NCBI RefSeq assembly: GCF_020150455.1
Contig: NZ_CP083740.1
Coordinates: 682,001-746,000 of the forward strand
Direction: 5' to 3'
Origin: Bremerella sp. TYQ1
GTDB lineage: Bacteria > Planctomycetota > Planctomycetia > Pirellulales > Pirellulaceae
Length of the DNA stretch: 64,000 nucleotides
Shown here: one piece after another, positions 46,259 through 53,699 of the stretch
Layout of the letters: each line of letters begins with the position of its first letter
How positions within the stretch are numbered: the first letter of the stretch is position 1
Made by a program: the position numbers and the translations under genes
The notes under the pieces: model-generated
What the model saw: the letters and a program-made list of their open reading frames with translations, nothing else
Told to the model about the DNA's origin: nothing
Database searches by the model: none

Positions 46259-47311
46259 ATGTCACTGCCAAATCGACGACAATTCCTGCAAACCTCGGCT
46301 GCGGCGGCTTCGGTCGCGGCAGCTCCTCTGTTTCTGCGTGCTGAGAACAAATCGGGCTCGACCCCGCTGCGAGTCGGCTCCGGCGAATACGTCTACGAGT
46401 GCCATCATGGCTGGGGCGATCTCCCCTCGAACATTCAGTGGGGTGCGACCCACGATGTGGCGATCGACGCGGATGGTTTGATTTACATCACGCACCAAAG
46501 CTCGGGCAAGGATCCGATCGATTCGGTCGTCGTGTTCGATACCGACGGCAAGTATGTCCGTTCGTTCGGCAAGCAGTTTCATGGCGGCGGCCATGGCTTG
46601 GACCTCCGCAGCGAAAGTGGGCAGGAGTTCCTGTACTTGAGCGACGTGAAGAATCGCCTCGTCGCGAAGATGGATCTCAACGGCGAAGTGGTTTGGACGA
46701 AGGGTTTCCCCCAGGAGTCAGGCAAGTATCCCAACGCCAGCAAGTACAAGCCGACCAACGTCGCGCTTGCCCCAGATGGTGGCTTTTATGTCGGTGACGG
46801 GTATGGCTCGAACTTTGTACATCAGTACGATGCCGACGCCAACTATGTCCGCAGCTGGGGTGGCCGCGGCACCAAGCCAGGCGAACTGAATTGCCCACAC
46901 GGTTTGTATGTCGATACGCGTCCCGGTCGAGAGCCTTCGTTGTGCGTGACCGACCGCGCGAACAATCGCCTGCAATACTTCACGCTCGACGGCAAGCATT
47001 TGAGCTACGTCGATAACCTGGTCTATCCATCGTCGCTCGACGTACGTGGCGAAGTGATGCTGGTCGGCGAATTGGATTCGCGCTTGACGTTGTTGGACAA
47101 AGACAACAACGTGCTGACCTACTTGGACGACGATCCCCAGTGGCGAAAAGCAGTGAATGCCAACGGCCGCCAGGTTCGCCGTCAGCCCGACAAATGGGTC
47201 GCCGGCAAGTTCGTCCACCCACACGGAGCAACCTTCGACGAAAACGGCAACATCTACCTGGCCGAATGGGTCGTCGGCGGCCGCGTCTCGCTGCTGAAGA
47301 AGGTTGGCTAA
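46259..47311 (+). CDS. Tat-exported NHL/beta-propeller protein
   Basis: 350 residues. Twin-arginine leader PNRRQFLQTSAAAASVAAAP, then six NHL-like blades such as TNVALAPDGGFYVGDGYGSN, LNCPHGLYVDTRPG and HPHGATFDENGNIYLAEWVV. Similar to planctomycete 6-bladed propellers often called peptidylglycine amidating-lyase-like, but I see no sign of the monooxygenase. Likely periplasmic binding or lyase role; substrate unknown. Confidence 0.82.
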   Translation: MSLPNRRQFLQTSAAAASVAAAPLFLRAENKSGSTPLRVGSGEYVYECHHGWGDLPSNIQWGATHDVAIDADGLIYITHQSSGKDPIDSVVVFDTDGKYVRSFGKQFHGGGHGLDLRSESGQEFLYLSDVKNRLVAKMDLNGEVVWTKGFPQESGKYPNASKYKPTNVALAPDGGFYVGDGYGSNFVHQYDADANYVRSWGGRGTKPGELNCPHGLYVDTRPGREPSLCVTDRANNRLQYFTLDGKHLSYVDNLVYPSSLDVRGEVMLVGELDSRLTLLDKDNNVLTYLDDDPQWRKAVNANGRQVRRQPDKWVAGKFVHPHGATFDENGNIYLAEWVVGGRVSLLKKVG

Positions 47312-47334
47312 GTTGGCCAGCTTCAACGAAAACA

Positions 47335-47373
47335 AAAGGGAGGCCTGATCACTTGGATCAGGCCTCCCTTTTT
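47335..47373. terminator. Bidirectional intrinsic terminator
   Basis: Perfect 16-base stem (47335-47350 with 47356-47371), 5-base loop, A-run and T-run on its two sides. Lies between the convergent propeller and lipoprotein genes. Confidence 0.93.
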
Positions 47374-47398
47374 AATGGATGCGATGAAGCGGCAGGAC

Positions 47399-47827
47399 TT
47401 ACTTCGACTGCAAATCGAAGTCGATTGTCGTGTCGCCTGGGGCGACTTCGCGCATCAAGTCCGACCGTGTGTTGTAGCGGGTCGGAAGTGGTTCTTTGTA
47501 GGTCGCGTTTCGGGCCTGACCGGGAGCCGATTCTTCCTTGGGAATTGTGGTGATGCGAACCGCATGGGTGCCTAGTTCAGCACCTTTGGTCGTCCGGATG
47601 TAGATCAGCTCGTAGTGGCCAGACTCGTCGGTGATCCCTTTCGAGGGACGCCCGCCCGCTTCTGGCGAGAACGTCACTTCGGCGTTGGGATAAGGCTTTC
47701 CGTCGAGCGTAACCGTTCCAGAAACGCGCCCGAGGTCACCGTAGTCGGCTTGGGTGCAACCCGTTGTGAGAAGCACCACGCCGAGAAGCATAGCGAGCGA
47801 ACGGCCGGCAATAACGTAATGGTTCAT
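47399..47827 (-). CDS. Lipoprotein with carboxypeptidase-regulatory-like fold
   Basis: 142 residues from ATG 47827; GGAG is in the leader. Lipobox is LLTTGCTQA, with lipidation of the Cys. The mature part is a beta-sandwich: RVSGTVTLDGKPYPNAEVTF, then ITDESGHYELIYIRTTKGAE. This type of lipoprotein is nearly always next to a DUF1559 gene in planctomycetes, as here: 22 bases after the DUF1559 stop. Its partnering role with the DUF1559 protein is a working inference. Confidence 0.85.
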   Translation of the reverse strand: MNHYVIAGRSLAMLLGVVLLTTGCTQADYGDLGRVSGTVTLDGKPYPNAEVTFSPEAGGRPSKGITDESGHYELIYIRTTKGAELGTHAVRITTIPKEESAPGQARNATYKEPLPTRYNTRSDLMREVAPGDTTIDFDLQSK

Positions 47828-47849
47828 CGTAGGTAAAGCTCCTTCTCGA

Positions 47850-48848
47850 TTAGTAATCGCCAACGACGGCGCCATCTTGGCGGTCGGCCAAAGCGGTCAT
47901 CGTGCGGAAGTCGATCGTTTCGGAAAGGAAGCTGACCGAACCGTCGCCCAGGCCCATCATCACGCCGCCAGGATGAGCTGAAACGAGGGCTACGTTCGAG
48001 TGGTAATTCTGCGAGTTGCCGGTGCCCCCTTCGGTGGCAATGGGGTATCGAATGGTCGTGGCATTGGCAGGCCAATCGAGCCACTGCGTGCTCAATGCAC
48101 CGCCATTCCAAGCACCGCCACGGTGACCACTCTTACGGCGTTCGACTTTGGTGCCGTCTGACTTATAGAAATAGTCGCTTTGTTCGCTGACCAGCATCGT
48201 ATTGCTCGTCCCGTCGGTTGCCGCTTCCAAGCCAATCGCCGAAACGCCTTCGCCATGGTGGACGAACAAACCGTTCTTACCGCCGCCGCCGTACGAGTTG
48301 TTGTAAGCGATCTCGGTCGAGGTGGTGCCGCTGGTGCCGCCTTGGAAGTAGGAACCCATGATGCCAACGTAGCTCGGACGCTGCAGGTTTAGCGTGCCAT
48401 GCTGCGAGGTCGATTCTTCGGCCATGCTTGGCAGCGGGCTCGATGGGCAGTTGAGACCGTCGACGTAGTAGTCGTCGACCAGGTTCGCATTCGGGTTCAC
48501 ACCGTCGGCCATGCTCCAGTCGCCGGTGAACACCATTTGGTCGTATGCTGCAGTCTGCTCAATGAAAGGAAGAATGCGAACGATCCACGAAGGGCCACGC
48601 TGAGCAGTCGATCCCGAACCGGCATCGGCATGCTGAATGTAAGGAAGCTTGTTGTAGGTGTCGTGATAATTGTGGATCGCGAGACCGAGCTGTTTGATTT
48701 GGTTGGTGCACTGCATTCGGCGAGCCGCTTCGCGAGCCTGCTGAACGGCGGGAAGCAACAGGGCGATCAGTACGCCGATAATGGCGATGACAACTAACAG
48801 TTCGACCAGGGTAAATCCGGACGGGGACCACTTGGGGGTTTTTTTCAT
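47850..48848 (-). CDS. DUF1559 prepilin-like protein 2
   Basis: 332 residues from ATG 48848. Leader [18 protein letters not shown], typical stem and RMQCTNQIKQLGLAIHNYHDT. Ends with HPGGVMMGLGDGSVSFLSET. Operon with the lipoprotein gene. Same role class as protein 1. Confidence 0.92.
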   Translation of the reverse strand: MKKTPKWSPSGFTLVELLVVIAIIGVLIALLLPAVQQAREAARRMQCTNQIKQLGLAIHNYHDTYNKLPYIQHADAGSGSTAQRGPSWIVRILPFIEQTAAYDQMVFTGDWSMADGVNPNANLVDDYYVDGLNCPSSPLPSMAEESTSQHGTLNLQRPSYVGIMGSYFQGGTSGTTSTEIAYNNSYGGGGKNGLFVHHGEGVSAIGLEAATDGTSNTMLVSEQSDYFYKSDGTKVERRKSGHRGGAWNGGALSTQWLDWPANATTIRYPIATEGGTGNSQNYHSNVALVSAHPGGVMMGLGDGSVSFLSETIDFRTMTALADRQDGAVVGDY

Positions 48849-49270
48849 GGAAGCGCTCTCTGAAACGGGTACAGGGTATAAAGGAAAAAAATTTGCGAGT
48901 CGCGACGTTTCTGGAAAAAACTCACGAAGCACGCTATACCGCGATATCAGCAAAGTTTAGGCCTATTGAGGATGACGCAAAGAGCAATTTGGGCGAGTTC
49001 ATGGCAGATCAGGCATTTCGCCATATCAATGACGACTCACGCTCCCTTAGTACGCAATTATGGCCAATAGTGGTACGAAGTATTGTGCCAACGATTTAAA
49101 ATATCATTGAGGATATTTGTTGACACTGTGCGCATGCCGAAGGCCAGATGGGAGTCCGCGCAGAGGTTGCACGGATTTGTGGCATGAACCTGTCCTGCCA
49201 GGGACAAGTTCGTAATGTGCAAGAGGCGTCCATTGGGGCAGATCAATTTGGCGAACCAATGGACTTGCGG
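48849..49270. other. Intergenic region upstream of DUF1559 gene 2
   Basis: 422 bases; holds the minus-strand leader and presumably promoter of the DUF1559/lipoprotein operon. It is AT-richer than its surroundings. No confident promoter, repeat or RNA gene is seen; a TTGACA at 49118 on the plus strand has no suitable -10. Confidence 0.5.
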
Positions 49271-50041
49271 TTAAAGGCCGTTTATCAAACCGCTGTCCTG
49301 GTAGCCGGGCCGCTTCAAAACTTGATGCTCGAACTGTGCAATGTTGCCATCGCTGATGGTGGCCAGGTTTCGCAGCTCTGCCGGGCTGGCTTTCACGATG
49401 CGGACGATCTGGGCATCGGTCATCGCGACGAGCAGTCCCTTCTGATGAATTGTTTCTTCTGGGTAACGCTTCAGGAACTCGTCCAGGGGCAGGTCGACTG
49501 GCTCGCTCCACGTGACGGGGTTTTCCAAATCGGCGATCAGTAGAATCGTGCTTTCATATGCGTCGGTCACGTCTTTTAGGTGGATACCCTTCTTGCCGGG
49601 AAACGCAGTCTGTTCGCTGACGATCACCACAAACGGCGTCTTGCCGGCTTCATCGCATAAAGGGGAGCAAAACAACTCAGGCGTTGTTTTCGACAATGCA
49701 AGATTCGCCGGGCTATCCCAAGCTTGTTGCAGATCGTACTTCTTCAGCAACTCCGATTCTTTAAGAAATGGAAGTAACTTGACTCGCCAAGACTGAGGTG
49801 GCCCTGTTGCTTGACTTGAAGCGGCGGCCGAAGGCAAAACGCCAAACGTATCGTGATGATTGTGCATCGCCAACGCAATCCGCTTCATATTTTGAACCGT
49901 TGTGGCGTCATGCGAAGACTCCCGCAAATTGGCAAACGTAAACACGCCGAGTACGCCGAATACCACGGTTAATACAGCCAGCATCGTCAGCGACCAGAGG
50001 CCGAGTTGGGTGATTGTGGGAAGGGATGATGAGCGTGGCAT
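49271..50041 (-). CDS. DUF1559-like membrane protein lacking the prepilin site
   Basis: 256 residues from ATG 50041. It has a membrane helix (LWSLTMLAVLTVVFGVLGVFTFANL) but no GFTLVE cleavage motif. After it comes MKRIALAMHNHHDTFGVLP, the DUF1559 entry motif, then SWRVKLLPFLKESELL and a body shortened to about 180 residues with no final pilin-like Gly-Gly loop. Probably stays inserted as an anchored, possibly regulatory or divergent, DUF1559 protein. Confidence 0.75.
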   Translation of the reverse strand: MPRSSSLPTITQLGLWSLTMLAVLTVVFGVLGVFTFANLRESSHDATTVQNMKRIALAMHNHHDTFGVLPSAAASSQATGPPQSWRVKLLPFLKESELLKKYDLQQAWDSPANLALSKTTPELFCSPLCDEAGKTPFVVIVSEQTAFPGKKGIHLKDVTDAYESTILLIADLENPVTWSEPVDLPLDEFLKRYPEETIHQKGLLVAMTDAQIVRIVKASPAELRNLATISDGNIAQFEHQVLKRPGYQDSGLINGL

Positions 50042-50198
50042 TGTGTTCCTTCGTCTTTGCGGCTGGCAACTTGAATGGCACGTTCGCAGTTGTGACGTTT
50101 CCAAGTGAAGTTCTTTCGTCGATGTTACCTTGTAGTTTATAAAGGAAAGCGAAGCAAGAAACGCGCTGTGAACAGTATGAGAAGTCCTGGTCAACGCT

Positions 50199-50633
50199 AT
50201 GCCACGTCATGTCTATCGCGTCAATCGACCGTTATATGATCTACCGGAGGAGCATCCGGCACATCAGTTTTTAATGGCGTTCGAAGTTTGTCAGCAGAAC
50301 TGCGTTGGAAGGGAATTACCACCACCGCTGGGAGACGGGATTGATCTGACCTGGTGGTCGGATCATTGCGAACGTAGCTGGTCTTTTTCGGGATTTGCTT
50401 ATATGTATATTTCGTTCACCGTTGAGTTGGACGGATGGTTGACCGACGCTCCCGAGCGAACCGAATCGGAGCGGCGGACGTTGCAAGGCTTAGACGATAT
50501 CGACAAGCTCATGGCAGAATGTCGACTGGCGGCCACCGTTGAACGTAACGACGCCATTTTGGAAATGGTAGACCAAGTCGAAGACATGGCGAGGCTGTGG
50601 AGGCAATGTATCGAAGTGCGGTGTCCGGAATGA
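50199..50633 (+). CDS. Unknown soluble protein
   Basis: 144 residues beginning MPRHVYRVNRPLYDLPEEH; Trp-rich (LTWWSDHCERSWSF) with a C-terminal helical half. No known family. Its stop overlaps the next start (ATGA), so the two genes are co-translated and their products may interact. Confidence 0.55.
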   Translation: MPRHVYRVNRPLYDLPEEHPAHQFLMAFEVCQQNCVGRELPPPLGDGIDLTWWSDHCERSWSFSGFAYMYISFTVELDGWLTDAPERTESERRTLQGLDDIDKLMAECRLAATVERNDAILEMVDQVEDMARLWRQCIEVRCPE

Positions 50634-50887
50634 ATCGATCGGACGTTTGGCCCATGGCGAGTCGATTTGCAAAAGACTGTGTCAACTTGGCATCGAGCAT
50701 TGGGCTCCTCATCGTCAGCTTTCTTATCAAGCCGACTGTGGATTGGATTTCTACGGGCGATTGGAATATCGACGAGGTCTATCCTACGATGATGGCATTT
50801 GTGACGATGGGAGCATTAATTTATGGAGTGGTTCTGGGACTGCGTCTGCGGGACTTTGTGATGGCGAGGTCTCGCGGCAAGCAATAA
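50630..50887 (+). CDS. Small membrane protein (unknown), partner of the preceding gene
   Basis: 85 residues from ATG 50630, overlapping the previous stop as ATGA. Two helices: NLASSIGLLIVSFLIKPTVDW and MMAFVTMGALIYGVVLGLRL. Ends in a positively charged tail (MARSRGKQ). No recognised family. A frame starting upstream at 50597 is set aside because it runs inside the previous gene. Confidence 0.6.
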   Translation: MNRSDVWPMASRFAKDCVNLASSIGLLIVSFLIKPTVDWISTGDWNIDEVYPTMMAFVTMGALIYGVVLGLRLRDFVMARSRGKQ

Positions 50888-50897
50888 GTCGGCGTGT

Positions 50898-51557
50898 CTA
50901 AACCGGTTTGCTTGGATGGCCCGTCAGTTTCTGAATGAGATCTTGCACGTCCCAGTGGTCTCGGGCTTCGATAATTTGTTCATTGACGAAGCGGGCGTAG
51001 GAGCTTCCTCGGAGTTCGATTTCTTTGCCGGTTGCGGGGATGCCGAGAAATTCGCCAGAATGTGTTTTGACGACGTGCCAGTAGGCGACCACGTGATCCG
51101 GACCGGTCACGATGCTCTCGACGGTGATCTTCAATGGCTGAAAGGCGCCCAGCAACGCCGCGATACGTTGGCGAATAACTTCTTGGCCGTGCCGTGTTTC
51201 TCCTTCGGCGAAGAGTTCCACGTCGGGGTGCATCAGCTCGTCGATCGCGGAGAAATCACGCTGATTAAAGACACGCTCGAACCATTCACGAATCAGCTGC
51301 TCTGGCGTGCGATGCTGGATGATCAGTTCTTCCAAATGCACCGCACGAATCTCCGCGGACAACTCGGAGTAGGCGTCGAGCACGTCCCGCAACGTTTGAA
51401 GATTAACGGGGCCGCCCCGCTCGAGCTTGCGAATAAGGCGATCGGTGTAGCCGGATCGATTGGCGGCTTCCTCTTGCGTAAGCTTGACAGCTTGGCGAAA
51501 TGCGCGAAGACGGTCGCCATGAACTAGAAGGCTGCGCGGCGTATCTTCTCGATTCAT
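50898..51557 (-). CDS. HTH-SnoaL fusion regulator
   Basis: 219 residues. Residues about 12-70 are an XRE-type HTH (RLRAFRQAVKLTQEEAANRSGY and RKLERGGPVNLQTL). Residues about 85-210 are a SnoaL/NTF2-like alpha+beta barrel (LIREWFERVFNQRDFSAIDEL, MHPDVELFAEGETRHG, VVAYWHVVKTHSGEFLGIPATG). SnoaL-like domains bind small hydrophobic ligands. Fusion suggests a ligand-sensing transcription regulator. Target genes are not apparent; it is convergent with the small membrane gene. Confidence 0.85.
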   Translation of the reverse strand: MNREDTPRSLLVHGDRLRAFRQAVKLTQEEAANRSGYTDRLIRKLERGGPVNLQTLRDVLDAYSELSAEIRAVHLEELIIQHRTPEQLIREWFERVFNQRDFSAIDELMHPDVELFAEGETRHGQEVIRQRIAALLGAFQPLKITVESIVTGPDHVVAYWHVVKTHSGEFLGIPATGKEIELRGSSYARFVNEQIIEARDHWDVQDLIQKLTGHPSKPV

Positions 51558-51617
51558 CAGGTTCGCCTGCTTCGATGAAACGTTGTGTCCCTGTGTTTAG
51601 TGTAGGGGGAATCGCAT

Positions 51618-52199
51618 TCAATGCGAAGAGTGTGTCACGCTGGCGCTGGGGTATTCTTCCAAAAGCTCGGCATAGATAGGAGTCGATTGCATCCATTGCT
51701 TCAGCTTCTTTTGATTGCGTGTGCCCATGAATTGTTCTTGAGCCGTGGCTGCGATTAACAAGGGAAACGTGACGCCGACGTCTCGACCAAATTCTTCGAC
51801 CGACGATTTGCGGCCGAAGGTGTATCGACCGACTAGGTAGATGGCGGCCCAGAACCAGCCGAGCAGGATCAGGGCGATGAAGTAACGATCGGCGCCGCCG
51901 GTCGGACCGCTATGCTTGGTGTACGTCCGTTCGCACTCGGCGTGCAGGTAAACTTTGGTATCGGCCGGCAATCCGGTGACCGGGCATGTCGTGTTCGAGG
52001 GAAGCTCTTCACGCGATACCATCCCTTGGATCTTCTCGACGACGTTTTGAGGTATGGCGGTCTCGCCAGCTTGACGCCGCAGGGTCGACATCGTCGGAAC
52101 ATCGATGGCCTGACCGCAGGGACACGCAACGGTTGTCCCGGCCTGCAGCGCGGTGACTTGAAGCGATTGACCACAATCGCAAGAAATGGTGTAGGTCAT
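51618..52199 (-). CDS. Zinc-ribbon membrane protein (unknown)
   Basis: 193 residues. N-terminal Cys pairs CDCG and CPCG (residues about 8-30) form a zinc-ribbon-like motif, as do TCPVTG and AECE later. A membrane helix is at about 105-128 (FIALILLGWFWAAIYLVGRY). The end is charged, ending with the phrase EYPSASVTHSSH. No known function; planctomycete zinc-ribbon membrane proteins of this plan are common. Confidence 0.6.
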   Translation of the reverse strand: MTYTISCDCGQSLQVTALQAGTTVACPCGQAIDVPTMSTLRRQAGETAIPQNVVEKIQGMVSREELPSNTTCPVTGLPADTKVYLHAECERTYTKHSGPTGGADRYFIALILLGWFWAAIYLVGRYTFGRKSSVEEFGRDVGVTFPLLIAATAQEQFMGTRNQKKLKQWMQSTPIYAELLEEYPSASVTHSSH

Positions 52200-52227
52200 A
52201 GGAATGAGGAAGAGCGCGGGGGGGAAA

Positions 52228-52273
52228 AGAAAAAAGGGCCATCACAGGCGACGTATCGCGAGTGATGGCCCTT
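52228..52273 (-). terminator. Intrinsic terminator of the CCNNC gene
   Basis: Perfect 12-base stem (52234-52245 with 52262-52273), 16-base loop, followed on the minus strand by a T-run at 52233-52225. Confidence 0.85.
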
Positions 52274-52304
52274 AGTCTAGCTGCCATGAATTGGTGGAGA
52301 AAGA

Positions 52305-52778
52305 CTATTTGGTTTCGGTCTTCTTGGCGTCGGCGACTTCGAAGCCAGCTTTCTCCCAAGCTTTTTCGCCGAAGAGTGCGGTGATTTGTTCTTCACCTTC
52401 CAAGCCTTCTGCTTTGCCTTTGCAGTTGTTACAGCAGAACTTGACGGTGGCACCTTCCACGGTCAGTTCCGTCTTCATTGGACCGCCGGTGAAAGGGCAG
52501 TGTTCTTGCTTGGCCTGCTTGGTGGCGACTAGCTGATGGTTGCCTTTAGCCATGACGAGTTTGTCTTTGGCTTCAACCTTTTTGGCAAATCCCTTGGGGC
52601 AGTTGTTGCAGCAGAAGAAGACTTCGCCCCCTTTGTATTCCAGCGACTTGTCCGCTTTAGCGGCCGCTTTGGGGTTCATGATACATTTGACATCGTCCAG
52701 ATTGATATCAGCAGCCATCAACGAAACCGTGGTGATGGCCAATAAGGCGAGGCCGGAGAGCAGGAAACGGGCTTTCAT
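52305..52778 (-). CDS. Exported tandem CCNNC (YHS/TRASH-like) metal-binding protein
   Basis: 157 residues from ATG 52778 with a signal peptide (MKARFLLSGLALLAITTVSLMA). Two similar units: KCIMNPKAAAKADKSLEYKG ending VFFCCNNCPKGF, and HCPFTGGPM ending VKFCCNNCKGKA. Each has a leading Cys-x-x-[Asn/Thr]-Pro/Gly and the CCNNC loop typical of YHS/TRASH heavy-metal-binding domains. Likely handles copper or another soft metal in the periplasm. Internal duplication is clear. Confidence 0.8.
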   Translation of the reverse strand: MKARFLLSGLALLAITTVSLMAADINLDDVKCIMNPKAAAKADKSLEYKGGEVFFCCNNCPKGFAKKVEAKDKLVMAKGNHQLVATKQAKQEHCPFTGGPMKTELTVEGATVKFCCNNCKGKAEGLEGEEQITALFGEKAWEKAGFEVADAKKTETK

Positions 52779-52979
52779 CGGGAAGAACCTTTCAGTGGAG
52801 GGTTCGTGGCGTGAAAAGGCGATAGGGTTTACCCACATTATCCAAAAAACGGAAACCGCAAGTCAAGACAAATCGTCAACACTTAAAAGCAAAATTGTTG
52901 CTGGCAACGAGAATACGACGCCTAATAGAAAGTGCCAATCAGGAATCTCGATAGGGTGCGTAAAGATGGGGAGCGAACG

Positions 52980-53537
52980 ATGTTAGCGAATCGACGGCGA
53001 ACACTATTACTGACGATGGCCATGCTATGGGTCGGCTCGACGATGGCGGTAGCTCAAGAGCGACCTGAGAAAGCGAAAGAGAACAGCAACGGCTTGATTA
53101 AAGAATATCGCGAGAAGCTGAAGTTCTCGTGCAGCACCTACTGGGTCGGCTGGGGACCGGAACTGGCATTCGATGAGAATCCGCTGAAAAGCTGGTTCAC
53201 GGCGCGGGGCGATGCGGCGGCATTCGGAAAGCAGCCCTGGATTGCGGTCGAGTTCCCGCATCCGGTCAAAGTTCGCCGCGTGACCATTTTGCCCAATCGT
53301 GAACCGCCCTGGCAAAAAGGATTCACCATCCTGGTTGGTCGAGTCGAGATGCTGAACGATGAGGGGAAAGTGTTGTATCACTGGGACGACGAAGTCGGCG
53401 GAGCGCGTCCGAATATGGAAGCGGTGCCGCGGAAGCCGGTCGAAGGGGTGAAGATGGTGCGGTTCACTTCGATCCAGGATGAAGGAAACGAGAACTCGTA
53501 TGAAGACGTCGCCATCGGCGAAATGCAGGTCGAATGA
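52980..53537 (+). CDS. Exported discoidin-like (F5/8C) protein
   Basis: 185 residues from ATG 52980, 3 codons into an Arg-rich leader (MLANRRRTLLLTMAMLWVG, signal peptide cut near AVAQ). The mature part is one galactose-binding-like beta-sandwich: YWVGWGPELAFDENPLKSWFT, WIAVEFPHPVKVRRVTIL, with VKMVRFTSIQDEGNENSYED near the end. Typically binds sugar or surface. Function otherwise unknown. Confidence 0.75.
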   Translation: MLANRRRTLLLTMAMLWVGSTMAVAQERPEKAKENSNGLIKEYREKLKFSCSTYWVGWGPELAFDENPLKSWFTARGDAAAFGKQPWIAVEFPHPVKVRRVTILPNREPPWQKGFTILVGRVEMLNDEGKVLYHWDDEVGGARPNMEAVPRKPVEGVKMVRFTSIQDEGNENSYEDVAIGEMQVE

Positions 53538-53699
53538 ACGATGAAGAGATATTCGCGCGATAAATGCTGGCATCTGCTCCGTGGCTAGGTTATAAGTCTT
53601 CCATCACCGAATCGTTCCATGTGGTTATAAGACTTGGAGCGACGCACACCCACGTTCAGCCCCATCGCGAATGTCTCTCTTTCGTCTTCAGGAGCACCT

